From Microlunatus antarcticus (GTDB lineage Bacteria; Actinomycetota; Actinomycetes; Propionibacteriales; Propionibacteriaceae), in assembly GCF_014193425.1 (NCBI RefSeq), contig NZ_JACHZG010000001.1, positions 2,852,001 through 2,916,000 on the forward strand: a stretch of 64,000 nucleotides of DNA, read 5' to 3'. This document shows positions 50,933 through 60,979 of this stretch, one piece after another; position 1 is the first letter of the stretch, and the number at the start of each line of letters is the position of its first letter. A program made the position numbers and the translations under genes. The notes beneath the pieces are model-generated. The model ran no database searches and was not told where the DNA came from. It saw nothing but the letters and a program-made list of their open reading frames with translations.

Positions 50933-52783
50933 TCAGCTGCGGCGGCGGCGCAGGGTGAGGCTGAGCCCGCCGATCAGCAGGAGCAGTCCCCCGCCGAGCA
51001 GACCCGCGAGGCCGGCGGCGGCGCCGGTCTGAGCGAGACGGTCGCCGTTGTTGCCGCCGAGGCCATTGCCGGCCTGGCCCTGCGGGCCGGTCAGGGACAC
51101 GGTGCTGGCGTTGCCGTTGTTGCCGTTGTTCCCGTTGCCGTCGTTATTGCCGTTCCCGCCGTTGCCGTTGTCGCCGTTGCCGTCGTCGCCGCCGTTGCCG
51201 TCACCGGGCGTGGTCGGGGTCGTCGGGGTGGTGGGCGTGGTCGGGGTGGTGGGCGTGGTCGGGGTCGTCGGGGTGGTGGGGGTGGTGGGGGTTCCGGTGG
51301 TGCAGCCGGTGGCGTTGATCAGGACGCAGGCGTCGACGCCGCCGACGCCGGGGACGGTGGTGCCGACCTCGCCGATGACGACCGGGATAATCGGCACGGC
51401 CGGGCCGGTGGGACCGGCCGGTGTGGTGCCGGTGCCGGTGTTGGTGGTGCAGCCGAGGGCGTTGATCAGCAGGCAGGCGTCGACGGTCCCGACGACGGGC
51501 AGGTCAGCGGTGGCCTGGCCCACGACCGGGGGCACGATCACCGGCAGCGCCGGCGTGGTGTTCGAGCCAGCGGCGGTGGTGGTGCAGCCGGTGGCGTTGA
51601 CCAGGGCGCAGGCGTTGACGTCGCCGACGACCGGCAGGTCGGCGGTCGCCGTGACGATCGCGGTCACGATCGGATCGGTCGAGGTGCTCGGGTTCGACCC
51701 GGTCGAGCCGGTGTTGCCGGTGCCCGGGTTCGTCCCGGCGCCGGTGCCAGTCGTGCAGCCGGTCGCGTTGACCAGGGCGCAGGCGTTCACGTCGCCCACG
51801 ACCGGAAGGTCAGCGGTGGCGGTGACGATCGCGGTGATGATCTCGTTGGTCGAGCTCGTGGGGTTCGGGCTGGTGGGGTTCGAGCCGGTGTTCCCGGTGC
51901 CCGGGCCGGTGCCGGTGCCCGGGCTGGTGCCGGTGCCCGGGTTGGTGCCGGTGGTGCAGCCGCCGGCGTTGATCAGGGCGCAGGCGTCCAGGTCACCGAC
52001 GACGGGGACGTCAGACGCGGTGGCGGTGACCACCGAGGTGAGCAGCGGGCTCGACCCGAGACCGCCACCGGTGTCGCCGGCGCCCGCGTTCGTGCCCGTG
52101 TGGGTCGGGTCAGGGGTGCGGTCGCAGCCATCGGTGTTCACCAGCACGCAGGCCCGGACCGGCAGGTCCAGGACCCGCCCGTCGGCCAGCACCCGGGTCG
52201 CGGGGATCAGACCCTTCAGCAGCGCCGCATCCGCCCGCACCTCCAACGCGCGCTGACGCTTCGCCTCACGCACCTTCGCGGCCTTGACCTTCGCCGCCTT
52301 CACCGCCTTGGCCTTGGCCACCGCCTTCGCCTTGGCGACCTTCGCCTTCTCGGCCTTCTGCTCGGCCTTGACGGCCTTCGCGTGGGCCTGGACCTGCACG
52401 TACGTCCGGTTCGACCGAGCCGTGCTCGTCGAGCGGTGCGAGGAGCTGCCGGCGCCGACGCGGACCTTCACCGCGGACCCGCTGCTGCTGCGCGAGCCGT
52501 TCCCGCTGCCGGTGCCGACGCGGACGCTGGTCGAGGAGTGGCGCGAGCCGAGGTTGACGTCGGCGCGGACCTTCACCGGCGTCCGCAGCGACACCTTCAA
52601 CCCACCCGAGTGCGAGTTCGAGGACTTGTGGCTGCTGGACTTGTCGTGGTGGGTGGAGACCTTCACGATCCCGAGGTCGAGACCGCCGTCGTGGTCGTCG
52701 GCGTGGGCGGCGCCGGTCGTCAGCGCGAGCGCGCCGACCGTGCAGGCTGCTCCGGCGAGCAGACGGGTGAACCATGCGTTCAT
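50933..52783 (-). CDS. Sortase-anchored surface protein with six C-x7-C modules
   Basis: The 616-residue product has a signal peptide to about residue 29, a Ser/His-rich segment (40-125), and a basic Ala/Lys/Val stretch (130-180). Six modules of the form L/V-P-V-V-G-x-V-x-A-C-x-L-x-N-A-x-G-C follow, with Cys pairs C212/220, C268/276, C335/343, C392/400, C437/445 and C486/494 (all C-x7-C). Next come a T-P-T repeat (about 498-526), a Gly/Asn-rich segment, and R-L-A-Q-T-G (LAQTG sorting motif, residues 583-587) with a hydrophobic helix and R-R-R-R tail. It should be attached to peptidoglycan by a class E sortase. The modules are not chaplins (spacing differs), though the logic is similar. Spacing and sequence conservation suggest disulfides within each module. 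Confidence 0.85.
   Translation of the reverse strand: MNAWFTRLLAGAACTVGALALTTGAAHADDHDGGLDLGIVKVSTHHDKSSSHKSSNSHSGGLKVSLRTPVKVRADVNLGSRHSSTSVRVGTGSGNGSRSSSGSAVKVRVGAGSSSHRSTSTARSNRTYVQVQAHAKAVKAEQKAEKAKVAKAKAVAKAKAVKAAKVKAAKVREAKRQRALEVRADAALLKGLIPATRVLADGRVLDLPVRACVLVNTDGCDRTPDPTHTGTNAGAGDTGGGLGSSPLLTSVVTATASDVPVVGDLDACALINAGGCTTGTNPGTGTSPGTGTGPGTGNTGSNPTSPNPTSSTNEIITAIVTATADLPVVGDVNACALVNATGCTTGTGAGTNPGTGNTGSTGSNPSTSTDPIVTAIVTATADLPVVGDVNACALVNATGCTTTAAGSNTTPALPVIVPPVVGQATADLPVVGTVDACLLINALGCTTNTGTGTTPAGPTGPAVPIIPVVIGEVGTTVPGVGGVDACVLINATGCTTGTPTTPTTPTTPTTPTTPTTPTTPTTPTTPGDGNGGDDGNGDNGNGGNGNNDGNGNNGNNGNASTVSLTGPQGQAGNGLGGNNGDRLAQTGAAAGLAGLLGGGLLLLIGGLSLTLRRRRS
51214..51296. repeat. Low-complexity TPT-coding direct repeat
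   Basis: About nine tandem 9-nt units (GGGGTCGTC/GGTGTGGTG-like) encode the Thr-Pro-Thr stretch of the surface protein on the minus strand. It would be prone to slippage and length variation between strains. Confidence 0.75.
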
Positions 52784-52916
52784 GGGGGTTGCTTCTCTCT
52801 ACGAGTTCAGGGAGAGGACCGACCGCACAAGGGGTGCGGGGTGGCCCGGGAACCGGCGCGCAAGGAGCGCCGTGCCGACCCGCGAAGGGTGGGCACCTGG
52901 GGTGTGAGAGAAGACG

Positions 52917-54200
52917 TCAGTCGGGAGAGAAGCCGGGCTGACGCAGCAGCCCCAGCGTGTGCCCAGAACGAGCGTGCGCGGGCCGGGCGTGCAACGCCTT
53001 CAGCCCCGCCAGACCAGCCGAGACGGCCAGCCCGAAGATCAGTGCGCCTCCGGCGCTGCCGCCGGCCGAGCCGGTCGGTGCAGCACCGAGCCCGAGGCCC
53101 GAGTCGCCGGTGCCGGCCGTCGCGACGAGCGACAGGCCGATCTCGAGCGTCGGCGTCACATAGCCGTGGCCATCGCCCTGCTCGGCGCCCGGCGTAGCCG
53201 TACGAGTCGGCTGACCCGAGATTGCCGCCGCCCGGTCGAGGGTGATTGACCCGGCCGCCTGGGGCAGCGACCCGGTCGTCGAGGCGGGCGACACCGACCC
53301 GGGACGCGACACGTGAGGAGCGGCCGCCGCCGGCGGTGCCGCGGGCGACAGGGTCGGGCCTTCGACGACCACGGGCAGATCGACGACGAGGTCCACAGCC
53401 GGAGCTACGACGCCCACTCTGACCGAGGGCAGCTTCACCACGGTCAGGTCGACGGCCGGCAGGGACACGGCCACGTTCAGGTCGGGCAGGGTGACGGTCG
53501 GGAGCTCGAGCGACGTACGCGGGGTCAGCACCGTGGAGGTCACGTCGGCCAGAGCCTCCGTCGTCACCTTCGACACGTCCGCCGACACCAGCGCGACAGG
53601 CGCCGGGTGCGAGCTCTTGCCCGGCTTCACCGACGACTTCGAGGACGCACCGAACACGGTCTTCGTCACGTCGGCGACGGCCCGGTCGACCTCCTGGACC
53701 CGCTTCTTCTGCGCGACCGCCTTCTTCTTCTGCGCGACCTGCTTCGCCACCCGCTTCTCGTGCGCGGTCTCAACGTGAACCACGGGCTTCACGGTCCGCA
53801 CCACCGGTCGCACGACCGGCCGGACCACGCTCTTACGTACCGACACCCGCTGCGTCGACACCTTCACCGACGAGCGGTGGGACGACGTGAACGAGTGCGA
53901 CGACTTCGACGGGCTGGACGACTTAGACGACGAGTGGGACGACTGGGAAGACGAGGAGTGCGAGGAACCGGAACCGGTGACCTTCTTCACCGTGTCGGAC
54001 ACATGGCCCAACGTCCCGCTCAACCCGCTGTCCGCCTGCGCAGACCCCGCCGACAACGACAGACCCGCAGCACCCGCCGCCAGCACCAGACCCGCCCGCA
54101 GCACCCAACGGCGCACACCAGCACCAGCGGCGTCTCGGGACTCTTCCCTGCGCCGCCACCCCTGGCCCCCGAGGCCTGACGTGTCGATACCGGCACTCAA
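52917..54200 (-). CDS. Secreted Ser/His-rich surface protein
   Basis: The 427-residue product has a twin-arginine-like or Sec signal (V-R-R-W-V-L-R-A-G-L-V-L-A-A-G, cleavage after A-Q-A), a Ser/His/Lys-rich segment (S-S-H-S-S-S-S-Q-S-S-H), a valine-rich stretch, a basic coiled segment (K-K-K-A-V-A-Q-K-K-R-V-Q), beta-rich Val/Leu/Pro repeats (L-P-x-V-x-L) and a C-terminal hydrophobic helix. It lacks cysteine and a LAxTG motif. Its early architecture (signal, Ser/His-rich, basic helix) parallels the neighbouring C-x7-C protein. The frame starts at TTG 54200; an in-frame GTG at 54116 would give a shorter, more typical leader. It may be membrane-anchored. Function unknown. Confidence 0.75.
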   Translation of the reverse strand: MSAGIDTSGLGGQGWRRREESRDAAGAGVRRWVLRAGLVLAAGAAGLSLSAGSAQADSGLSGTLGHVSDTVKKVTGSGSSHSSSSQSSHSSSKSSSPSKSSHSFTSSHRSSVKVSTQRVSVRKSVVRPVVRPVVRTVKPVVHVETAHEKRVAKQVAQKKKAVAQKKRVQEVDRAVADVTKTVFGASSKSSVKPGKSSHPAPVALVSADVSKVTTEALADVTSTVLTPRTSLELPTVTLPDLNVAVSLPAVDLTVVKLPSVRVGVVAPAVDLVVDLPVVVEGPTLSPAAPPAAAAPHVSRPGSVSPASTTGSLPQAAGSITLDRAAAISGQPTRTATPGAEQGDGHGYVTPTLEIGLSLVATAGTGDSGLGLGAAPTGSAGGSAGGALIFGLAVSAGLAGLKALHARPAHARSGHTLGLLRQPGFSPD

Positions 54201-54312
54201 CCAGCCCCTGGCATCACCCGCAGTCGATAAGTGTGACCTTCAGAACATTCTCAGCGCGACCGTCCTCGGCGTTGCCGAACCGGCTGGCGATCGTCTGTCC
54301 ACGAAAAGACGA

Positions 54313-54339
54313 ACGGCCCGCTCGTGATGAGCGGGCCGT
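54313..54339. terminator. Terminator of the ssrA gene
   Basis: A perfect 11-bp stem (ACGGCCCGCTC / GAGCGGGCCGT) with a GTGAT loop lies 15 nt beyond the tmRNA 3' end on the minus strand, followed on that strand by TTCGTCTTTT. Confidence 0.85.
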
Positions 54340-54353
54340 CCGGACAACAGGGG

Positions 54354-54717
54354 TGGAGGTGGCGGGAATCGAACCCGCGTCCTTGGACAGCGAGCCAGGT
54401 CTTCTCCGGGCGCAGCTGGCTAGTCGTTTTCTCGATCTCTGCGCTCGCGCCAGCACGTCGCAGACAGACCCAGTCTCAGAAAAGTCCCGAACGCACCCTG
54501 AGACGCAGTGCGGCCAGCAAGTCTCCTAGATGAGGCCAGGTTCCGGGGCGGAGACGTCCTCGGTCTGACCCTTCGATCACTGTTTAGACAGCGAGAGCGA
54601 AGTCAGTGCGCTTAGAGTTGGCACTTATTGGTTTCCAAGGAACATTAACGAGTTGACCTTGGATTCTCGGCCCGCTTCTCCTGGGACTACCGACCCAAGT
54701 CGAAACCGATCACCCCC
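54354..54717 (-). ncRNA. ssrA: Transfer-messenger RNA
   Basis: The minus strand reads GGGGGTGATCGGTTTCGAC at the 5' end and a T-arm (GGTTCGATTCC) with CACCTCC at the 3' end. These form the 7-bp tRNA-like acceptor stem with one G-U pair. The resume reading frame encodes A-N-S-K-R-T-D-F-A-L-A-V then TAA. The final residues L-A-V differ from the usual L-A-A. The bases after the discriminator are CCC, so the 3' CCA is not encoded and must be added. With SmpB it frees stalled ribosomes and tags proteins for proteolysis; smpB lies 6 kb away. Confidence 0.95.
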
Positions 54718-54807
54718 TGTTGAGTTTTTCCACCCCGTCGGTCGCGGACGACTTCCGGGGCGAGGGGCCCATGCTACTCGCGCGGCACGGGACCCGCCAT
54801 CCGTAAC

Positions 54808-54842
54808 GCGGGCCGGCCGAGAACATTCCCCGACCGGCCCGC
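54808..54842. terminator. Hairpin downstream of the DUF1707/DUF4870 gene
   Basis: GCGGGCCGG and CCGGCCCGC form the core of an approximately 12-bp stem just beyond the stop of the minus-strand DUF1707 gene and before the ssrA promoter region. Confidence 0.6.
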
Positions 54843-54868
54843 GGTCCACGGACCTGGCGTCTACCCCG

Positions 54869-55486
54869 TTACTTCTCCGACAGCACCTGGAGCTTGAGCG
54901 CCCGGGTGACCGGGTTGCGCCAGCTCTCGCCCTGCAGCGCCTTGGCGCCGCCGACGATCGTCAGTACGAACCAGCCGAGCGCCATCAGCCCGAAGACCGG
55001 GTCGAAGCCGTCGCCCGGGAAGATCGACGAGACGATCCCGGTCGCAATGAGCAGGAGGAACGAGAGCAGCTGGAAGTTGAAGGCCTTGGCCGCCTCGCGC
55101 CGTGCGTACGACCCGGGGCTCGAGAGCCCGAAGACGAGGAGCGGGCCGAGCAGCCACAGGAAGAAGACCGACAGGTGCGCGAAGCCGGCCGCACCTCTAC
55201 CGGCGTGCTCGCGGGTCTCGGGCCTCACCAGCGGCTGGTAGGCCGGGTGCAGCCCGACGGCCTGCGAGGCGAGCGGCACGGAGACGATCCCGTAGAACGC
55301 CTGGTTGAGCTCGCGGCGGCTCGTCGCCTCCAGGACCTGGCCGAGGCGCCAGTCGAGCTCGCTCTCCCCGATCCGGTCCTCGGCGTACGCCTGCTGCAGC
55401 CAGGACACCGCGCGGTCACGCTGCTCGGGGGTCACGCTCATCTGCAGTGTGGGGTGCTGGTACGGGTTCGGCTGCGTCGCGCTCAT
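54869..55486 (-). CDS. DUF1707 and DUF4870 membrane protein
   Basis: The 205-residue protein starts with a DUF1707-type domain (M-S-V-T-P-E-Q-R-D-R-A-V-S-W-L-Q-Q-A-Y-A-E-D-R-I, then R-L-G-Q-V-L-E-A). A DUF4870 domain with about three helices follows (H-L-S-V-F-F-L-W-L-L-G-P, R-E-A-A-K-A-F-N-F-Q-L-L and a final helix pair). Function unknown; such fusions are common in actinobacteria. The ATG at 55486 gives the typical DUF1707 start position. It is divergent from the FKBP gene. Confidence 0.85.
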   Translation of the reverse strand: MSATQPNPYQHPTLQMSVTPEQRDRAVSWLQQAYAEDRIGESELDWRLGQVLEATSRRELNQAFYGIVSVPLASQAVGLHPAYQPLVRPETREHAGRGAAGFAHLSVFFLWLLGPLLVFGLSSPGSYARREAAKAFNFQLLSFLLLIATGIVSSIFPGDGFDPVFGLMALGWFVLTIVGGAKALQGESWRNPVTRALKLQVLSEK

Positions 55487-55620
55487 GTCCCCCAGCATCG
55501 TCCCGGACCGGTCCGCGCCACCATCAGGCGCGACCCCGGTCCGACCCGGACCGCTGCCTCCTGAACCCCGTGGACGGGGCGTACCGAGGTCCTGTCAGCG
55601 ACAACCGTTAGGTTGGATTC

Positions 55621-55992
55621 ATGCCTGAGAAGCCCGAAGTCGAAGCCCCTGACGGTCCGCCCCCCACCGAGCTCGAGATCACCGACCTCACCGTCGGTGA
55701 CGGGGCCGAGGCCGGCAAGGGCGACCAGGTCAGCGTCCACTACGTGGGTGTCGCCCACAGCACCGGCGAGGAGTTCGACGCGTCGTACAACCGTGGCGCC
55801 CCGCTCGACTTCCCGCTCGGCGCAGGCCGCGTCATCAAGGGCTGGGACGACGGCGTGGCCGGGATGAAGGTCGGCGGCCGCCGTCGCCTCGTCATCCCGC
55901 CGCACCTCGCGTACGGCGACCGCGGCGCCGGTGGCGTCATCGGCCCGGGCGAGACGCTGATCTTCGTTGTCGACCTCGTCGGCGTGCGCTGA
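55621..55992 (+). CDS. FKBP-type peptidyl-prolyl isomerase
   Basis: The 123-residue protein has a single FKBP domain: [49 protein letters not shown] and a final strand. The core Tyr, Phe, Asp and Trp of the active pocket are present. It catalyses proline isomerisation in the cytosol, as there is no signal peptide. It is followed 21 nt later by a UvrA-like gene in the same direction. Confidence 0.92.
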   Translation: MPEKPEVEAPDGPPPTELEITDLTVGDGAEAGKGDQVSVHYVGVAHSTGEEFDASYNRGAPLDFPLGAGRVIKGWDDGVAGMKVGGRRRLVIPPHLAYGDRGAGGVIGPGETLIFVVDLVGVR

Positions 55993-56012
55993 CCCCGAAC
56001 GACCCGTCGCGG

Positions 56013-58511
56013 GTGCCCCCGGGCTTCATCGAGGTCCGGGGCGCCCGCGAGCACAACCTGCGCGACGTCGACGTCTCGCTCCCTCGCGACGCGGTGGTCG
56101 CCTTCACCGGCATCTCCGGCTCGGGGAAGTCGTCGCTCGCCTTCGGCACGATCTTCGCCGAGTCGCAGCGGCGCTACCTGGAGTCAGTCGCGCCGTACGC
56201 GCGTCGGCTGATCCAGCAGGCGGGTGTCCCCCGCGTCGCCTCGGTGAGCGGACTGCCGCCGGCCGTCGCCCTGCAGCAGCAGCGGAACGGGAGCTCGTCC
56301 CGCTCGTCCGTCGGCACCGTGACCACCCTGTCGAACTCGCTGCGCATGCTCTTCTCCCGGATGGGGACCTATCCCGACGGGGCCGAGCGGCTCGACTCGG
56401 ACGCGTTCTCGGCCAACACCCCGGCTGGCGCGTGCCCGCACTGCCACGGCGTGGGCGTGACGTTCGCGGTCAGCGAGTCGTCCGTGGTGCCCGACCCCTC
56501 GCTCAGCATCCGCGAGGGTGCGGTGGCCGCCTGGCCGGGCGCGTGGCTGGGCAAGAACTTCCGCGACATCCTCCGGACCCTCGGCTACGACGTCGACCGG
56601 CCGTGGCGCGACCTCGAGCGGGCCGACCGCGACTGGATCCTCTTCACCGACGAGCACCCGGTGGTGACGGTCAACTTCGAGCGCGAGGCCGGCCGGATCC
56701 AGCGGCCGTACCAGGGTCGGTGGACCGGGGTGCGGGAGTACGTCCTCGAGACCTTCGCCACGACGAAGTCGGCCCCGATCCGCCGCCGGCTGCGCGCCTA
56801 CCTCGACGCCTCGCCCTGCCCGGTCTGCGGCGGTCGTCGGCTGCGGCCGGAGGCGCTGGCCGTCACGTTCGCCGGGCACGACATCGCCGACCTCGCCGCG
56901 CTCCCCCTGGAACGTCTTGTGGCCCTGCTGCGCGAGGCGGCCTCCGGGCACGACCGCGACAGCGCGGCCGGCACGCTGCTGGACGACCTGCTGGGCCGCA
57001 GCGAGCTCGTCGTCGACCTGGGCCTCGGCTACCTGGCCCTGGACCGGGCCGTCCCCACCCTCTCGGCCGGTGAGCTGCAGCGGCTGCGGTTGGCGACCCA
57101 GCTGCGGTCGGGCCTCTTCGGGGTCGTCTACGTCCTGGACGAGCCGTCGGCCGGCCTCCACCCCGCCGACACCGAGGCGGTGACCCGGGTGCTGCTCGGG
57201 CTGCGCGACGCCGGCAACAGCGTGCTGCTCGTCGAGCACGACCTCGACCTGGTGCGTTCCGCGGACTGGCTGGTCGACGTCGGGCCCGGCGCCGGGAACG
57301 GCGGCGGACGGATCCTGCACAGCGGGCCCGTGGCCGGGCTGCAGGACGTGGCCGCCTCCGCAACACGGCCCTATCTCGCGCCGGACCACCGCCCCGCCCT
57401 CCGCGCCGAGCCGCGCACGCCGACCGGCTGGCTCCGGCTGCACGAGGTGTCGGCCCACAACCTGCACGACCTCGACGTCGACCTGCCGCTCGGCACCTTC
57501 ACCGTGGTGACCGGCGTGTCCGGGGCGGGCAAGACGACGCTGCTCGACGTGCTGGCCGACGTCACCCGCCACCACCTCGGCCTCCCCGACTCCGCCGACG
57601 AGGCGAACGACGAGGAGGAGCCCGACCCGTCAGACCCCGCCTCGGCCGAGGACGCAGGAGAGACGGAAGGGGTCGCTGTCGAGGCCGCGGCGGAGCGACG
57701 GGCAGGCCGCGTGGACGGGCTCGAGGCGGTGAGCCGGCTCGTCGTGGTCGACCAGCGACCGATCGGCCGTACGCCGCGCTCCAACCTGGCCACGTACACC
57801 GGGTTGTTCGACGCGGTCCGCTCGACCTTCGCCAAGACACCCGAGGCGCGCCGGCGCCGCTGGAGTGCCAGCCGGTTCTCCTTCAACGTCGCCGCCGGAC
57901 GCTGCCCGACCTGCAAGGGCGAGGGCAGCCTGGCCGTCCGGATGCTGTTCCTGCCCGGCTCGTACTCGGTCTGCCCCACCTGCCACGGGTCCCGCTACGC
58001 GGCCGAGACGCTCGAGGTGACGCACCGGGGCCGGACCATCGCCGACGTGCTGGAGCTCGACGTCGACGCCGCGGTGACCGCTCTGAACGACATCCCCGCC
58101 GCCGTACGCGGTCTGACCGCCCTGCGCGACGTCGGTCTGGGCTACCTCCGGCTGGGTCAGCCGGCGACGGAGCTGTCCGGCGGAGAGGCCCAGCGGATCA
58201 AGCTGGCCACCGAGCTGCAGCGCACCCGGCTGGCCGGCACGCTCTACCTGCTCGACGAGCCGACGACGGGGCTGCACCCGGCCGACGTGGAACGACTGCT
58301 GCTCCTGCTCCAGGGCCTGGTCGACGCCGGGAGCACGGTGGTCGTCGTCGAGCACGACGCCGCCGTCGCCCTCGCGGCGGACTGGCTCGTCGACCTCGGG
58401 CCCGGAGGCGGGGACACCGGTGGTGCGGTCGTCGACGCGGGTCGGCCGGTCGACGTCGTGCAGCGAGGGTCAGGCCCGACGGCGGCCCACCTGGCCCGCC
58501 GGCTGGCCTGA
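56013..58511 (+). CDS. UvrA paralogue (class II, short form)
   Basis: The 832-residue ABC protein has two ATPase halves: Walker [11 protein letters not shown] and [10 protein letters not shown], signature L-S-A-G-E-L-Q-R and L-S-G-G-E-A-Q-R. Zinc modules (C-P-H-C, C-P-V-C-G, C-P-T-C-K, C-P-T-C) are also seen. It is about 100-120 residues shorter than normal UvrA (about 950), fitting UvrA2-type proteins that lack much of the UvrB-binding/insertion region and are linked to drug or damage tolerance. The first half signature has Ala instead of Gly (L-S-A-G-E). An acidic insert (D-E-E-E-P-D-P-S-D) follows the second Walker A. The canonical uvrA is presumably elsewhere. It starts at a GTG 20 nt past the FKBP stop. 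Confidence 0.88.
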   Translation: MPPGFIEVRGAREHNLRDVDVSLPRDAVVAFTGISGSGKSSLAFGTIFAESQRRYLESVAPYARRLIQQAGVPRVASVSGLPPAVALQQQRNGSSSRSSVGTVTTLSNSLRMLFSRMGTYPDGAERLDSDAFSANTPAGACPHCHGVGVTFAVSESSVVPDPSLSIREGAVAAWPGAWLGKNFRDILRTLGYDVDRPWRDLERADRDWILFTDEHPVVTVNFEREAGRIQRPYQGRWTGVREYVLETFATTKSAPIRRRLRAYLDASPCPVCGGRRLRPEALAVTFAGHDIADLAALPLERLVALLREAASGHDRDSAAGTLLDDLLGRSELVVDLGLGYLALDRAVPTLSAGELQRLRLATQLRSGLFGVVYVLDEPSAGLHPADTEAVTRVLLGLRDAGNSVLLVEHDLDLVRSADWLVDVGPGAGNGGGRILHSGPVAGLQDVAASATRPYLAPDHRPALRAEPRTPTGWLRLHEVSAHNLHDLDVDLPLGTFTVVTGVSGAGKTTLLDVLADVTRHHLGLPDSADEANDEEEPDPSDPASAEDAGETEGVAVEAAAERRAGRVDGLEAVSRLVVVDQRPIGRTPRSNLATYTGLFDAVRSTFAKTPEARRRRWSASRFSFNVAAGRCPTCKGEGSLAVRMLFLPGSYSVCPTCHGSRYAAETLEVTHRGRTIADVLELDVDAAVTALNDIPAAVRGLTALRDVGLGYLRLGQPATELSGGEAQRIKLATELQRTRLAGTLYLLDEPTTGLHPADVERLLLLLQGLVDAGSTVVVVEHDAAVALAADWLVDLGPGGGDTGGAVVDAGRPVDVVQRGSGPTAAHLARRLA

Positions 58512-58512
58512 C

Positions 58513-60429
58513 TCACCAGCTGCTGCTGCCGCCCCCGCCACCGCCGCCACCGGAGAAGCCACCGCCGCCGAACGAGCTGCCGCCACCAAAACCGGTGCCG
58601 CCGCTCCCGCTCGAGGCCGACGGGACCGGGCTGGCCGAGGACAGGAGGGTCCCGGTCAGGAACCCGGTGTTGAAGGAGCTCAGGTTCATGTTGCCGTAGT
58701 ACCAGTACGGGACGGTGTCAGGCAGCCGGCCCATCGCGACCAGGTCGCCGCACACCTTGGACCAGCGGTCGGCCAGACCGAAGACGATCGCCCAGGGCAG
58801 GTAGCGCGAGAAGATGTCCTCGCCCTCCTCGAAGCGCAGCTGACCTGCCTCGGCCGTCGCGATGTACTGCTTGAAGCCCTCGGTCTGGTCGGACCAGGCC
58901 CGGCCCTCTGGCGTGCGCTGTCCCCGCTTCATCTTCTGCTTCACCACGAGGACCGTGATGACGACGGGCAGCAGGGCGGCGGCGAGGAGCAACGCCCACA
59001 GCCCGGCATGCACGACGCCGAAGACGACCAACGCGACGACGCCGAGGCCGAGCCCCGTGGTCGAGCGTCCGCTCGGCACCTTGGTGAACCATCCGCGTGC
59101 CGTCACCTGCTCGCGTACGGCGGCGTCCATCGCCTCGTGCGCCGGCAGGAGGCTGCCCTGCGAGCCCAGGTCGACCACGGTGCCGGGCGGGTCGCCGCGG
59201 AAGATCCCGTTGAGCAGGGCCATCTCGTGGGGCGCGGTCGCGACGCTCGGGTCGAGCAGGTCGACCCGCATGTCGCTCTTGTTCTCGCTGATGATCCGCA
59301 CGCCACCCCGCACGGCGAGGTCGACCAGCGTCGCGGCCGTCTCCTTGGTGTCGAGCACGCCGTCGATCAGCAGGCCCGCTTCGGCGACCGGGATCTTCGG
59401 GGGCACGAACGCGACGGGGATCTGGAGGTCCGGGTCGTTCGGCACCGTCTCGGTCTGCTGCCCGCCGGCCGGGAACGACCCCGGCGGCAGGCCGGCGTAG
59501 CGCAGGTCGCGCCCGCGCTTGCGGTAGTACGCGACGCCGAGGAGCGGTGAGGCGATCGCCGCTCCCCCGACTGCCACGCCTGCGCCGACGACAGCAGCCT
59601 TCTCGGCCGGGGTCCGGGCGTCGGCCCGCGGCTGGAGGTCGGGCGTCACGGTGGCGACCGCGCCGGGCTGGATCTTGACGCCGACCGACATGTTCTGGCC
59701 GGCCGGCAGGTCGTCGGTCTCGAACACGCCCGCATCACCGCTCACCTTCGAGGGCTCCGTGCAGTTCGTCTTCGACTGGATCGGACCGGCGAAGCACGAG
59801 AGCCCGCCTTGGTAGGGCCCCTGAGGCACGGAGGCGGTCACGCGCACCTGCTCGAAGGCGGGGTTCCCCGACCCGGTGACGTCCCAGAAGAACTCGTCGT
59901 ACGGCGGGTTGTCGTTCGGGAAGCTGCGCAGGGCGCCCGTGAGGTCGTACGAGATGACGTACGTCGCGGTGGGGGCGCTGATGGTCTCGCTGCCGCTGCC
60001 GATCGTGAGGGTGGTCTCGACCTCACGCCCCTTGTCGGAGGGGGTGTCGTCCTGGCTGACGTCGGTGTTGACGCCGTCGGGGCTGGTGACCTGCAGGTTG
60101 CTGAGGGTGTACACCGCGTCCTGGTTCGTGTCCTTGCCCTGCTCGGACCACGGCTCGCGCACCACCAGGTTGCGCTTGATGCCGTGCCGGCCGGAGTCGC
60201 TCCCGAACTGCCAGACCCACGTCTCCTTGACCTGCAGGGTGCCGTCGGGCTGCACGGCGTAGGCGACGTCGAGGGACTTGACCAGGTCCGCTGTGGCGGC
60301 GGAGGCGGGGCGGGTCCCGATCAGCGCCGAGGTCAGCACGACCCCGCAGGCGAGGAACAGCGCGAGCAGCAGCCGAGAGGCCCGGCTGAGCCCACCGCTG
60401 CGGGCGGCGGACGTGCCCGGACGGGTCAT
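58513..60429 (-). CDS. DUF2207 membrane protein
   Basis: The 638-residue protein has a signal peptide, an extracellular DUF2207 domain ([16 protein letters not shown]), two or three helices near residues 275-300 and 440-490, and a C-terminal Gly/Ser-rich tail ([11 protein letters not shown]). Family function is unknown. Its ATG overlaps the smpB stop by 4 nt, so it is coexpressed with smpB. It is convergent with the UvrA-like gene, the stops being 1 nt apart. Confidence 0.87.
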   Translation of the reverse strand: MTRPGTSAARSGGLSRASRLLLALFLACGVVLTSALIGTRPASAATADLVKSLDVAYAVQPDGTLQVKETWVWQFGSDSGRHGIKRNLVVREPWSEQGKDTNQDAVYTLSNLQVTSPDGVNTDVSQDDTPSDKGREVETTLTIGSGSETISAPTATYVISYDLTGALRSFPNDNPPYDEFFWDVTGSGNPAFEQVRVTASVPQGPYQGGLSCFAGPIQSKTNCTEPSKVSGDAGVFETDDLPAGQNMSVGVKIQPGAVATVTPDLQPRADARTPAEKAAVVGAGVAVGGAAIASPLLGVAYYRKRGRDLRYAGLPPGSFPAGGQQTETVPNDPDLQIPVAFVPPKIPVAEAGLLIDGVLDTKETAATLVDLAVRGGVRIISENKSDMRVDLLDPSVATAPHEMALLNGIFRGDPPGTVVDLGSQGSLLPAHEAMDAAVREQVTARGWFTKVPSGRSTTGLGLGVVALVVFGVVHAGLWALLLAAALLPVVITVLVVKQKMKRGQRTPEGRAWSDQTEGFKQYIATAEAGQLRFEEGEDIFSRYLPWAIVFGLADRWSKVCGDLVAMGRLPDTVPYWYYGNMNLSSFNTGFLTGTLLSSASPVPSASSGSGGTGFGGGSSFGGGGFSGGGGGGGGSSSW

Positions 60430-60905
60430 CGGTTCCTCCGGTTCCGGGCGGCCAACGCCCGCTCGGCCTCACGTCGACCCTCGCGCTCGGCGAGCGTGTG
60501 CCGCTTGTCGTACTCCCGCTTGCCGGTGCCGAGGGCGAGCTCGACCTTGGCGTAGCCGTCGTTGAAGTAGAGCGACAGCGGGATCAGCGTCATCGACCCG
60601 GTGGTGCCCAGCTCGCGGGAGATCTTGTCGATCTCGCGGCGGTTGAGCAGCAGCTTGCGGGTGCGACGGGCCGTGTGGTTGGTCCACGTGCCGTGGCTGT
60701 ACTCGGGGATGTTGGCGCCGCGCAGCCACACCTCCCCGTCGTCCAGGGTGGCGTAGGCGTCGGTCAGGTTCGCGTGACCGGCCCGCAGGGACTTGACCTC
60801 GGTCCCGCTGAGGACGAGGCCCGCCTCCCACGTGTCGTGGATGGTGTAGTCGTGCCTCGCCTTCTTGTTCGAGGCGACGAGGTTGCGGCCCTTCTCCTTC
60901 GGCAT
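60426..60905 (-). CDS. smpB: SsrA-binding protein SmpB
   Basis: The 159-residue protein has the SmpB barrel: [25 protein letters not shown] and [10 protein letters not shown], ending in the basic C-terminal tail that enters the ribosome. It binds tmRNA in trans-translation. The ATG start is the conserved M-P-K-E-K-G. The ssrA gene lies 6 kb away on the same strand. Upstream is an alcohol dehydrogenase gene and then the M23 peptidase that in actinobacteria usually follows ftsEX. Confidence 0.95.
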   Translation of the reverse strand: MPKEKGRNLVASNKKARHDYTIHDTWEAGLVLSGTEVKSLRAGHANLTDAYATLDDGEVWLRGANIPEYSHGTWTNHTARRTRKLLLNRREIDKISRELGTTGSMTLIPLSLYFNDGYAKVELALGTGKREYDKRHTLAEREGRREAERALAARNRRNR

Positions 60906-60979
60906 GTGATCCATTCTCCCTGCTCGAAGGGTCGACCGGCGTCCCGCCTCCGTGATCGGAGGCGGGACGGGGGCTGGGA

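Noticed and set aside
51214-51296. Regular repeat resembling a CRISPR or VNTR array
   Set aside because: It is the 9-nt coding repeat for Thr-Pro-Thr within the surface protein; there are no spacers and no cas genes.
50933-52783. Chaplin family assignment for the C-x7-C protein
   Set aside because: Chaplin domains have a much longer spacing between their cysteines and a different core; only the wall-anchoring logic is shared.
52784-52916. Possible c-di-AMP (ydaO) riboswitch before the surface-protein gene
   Set aside because: The leader is GC-rich and precedes a wall protein, as such riboswitches often do, but I could not match the conserved ydaO core elements.
54718-54780. ssrA promoter with a TAGCAT -10 box near 54770
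   Set aside because: The box would give a 45-nt leader and no -35 element lies at a proper spacing, so the call was too weak.
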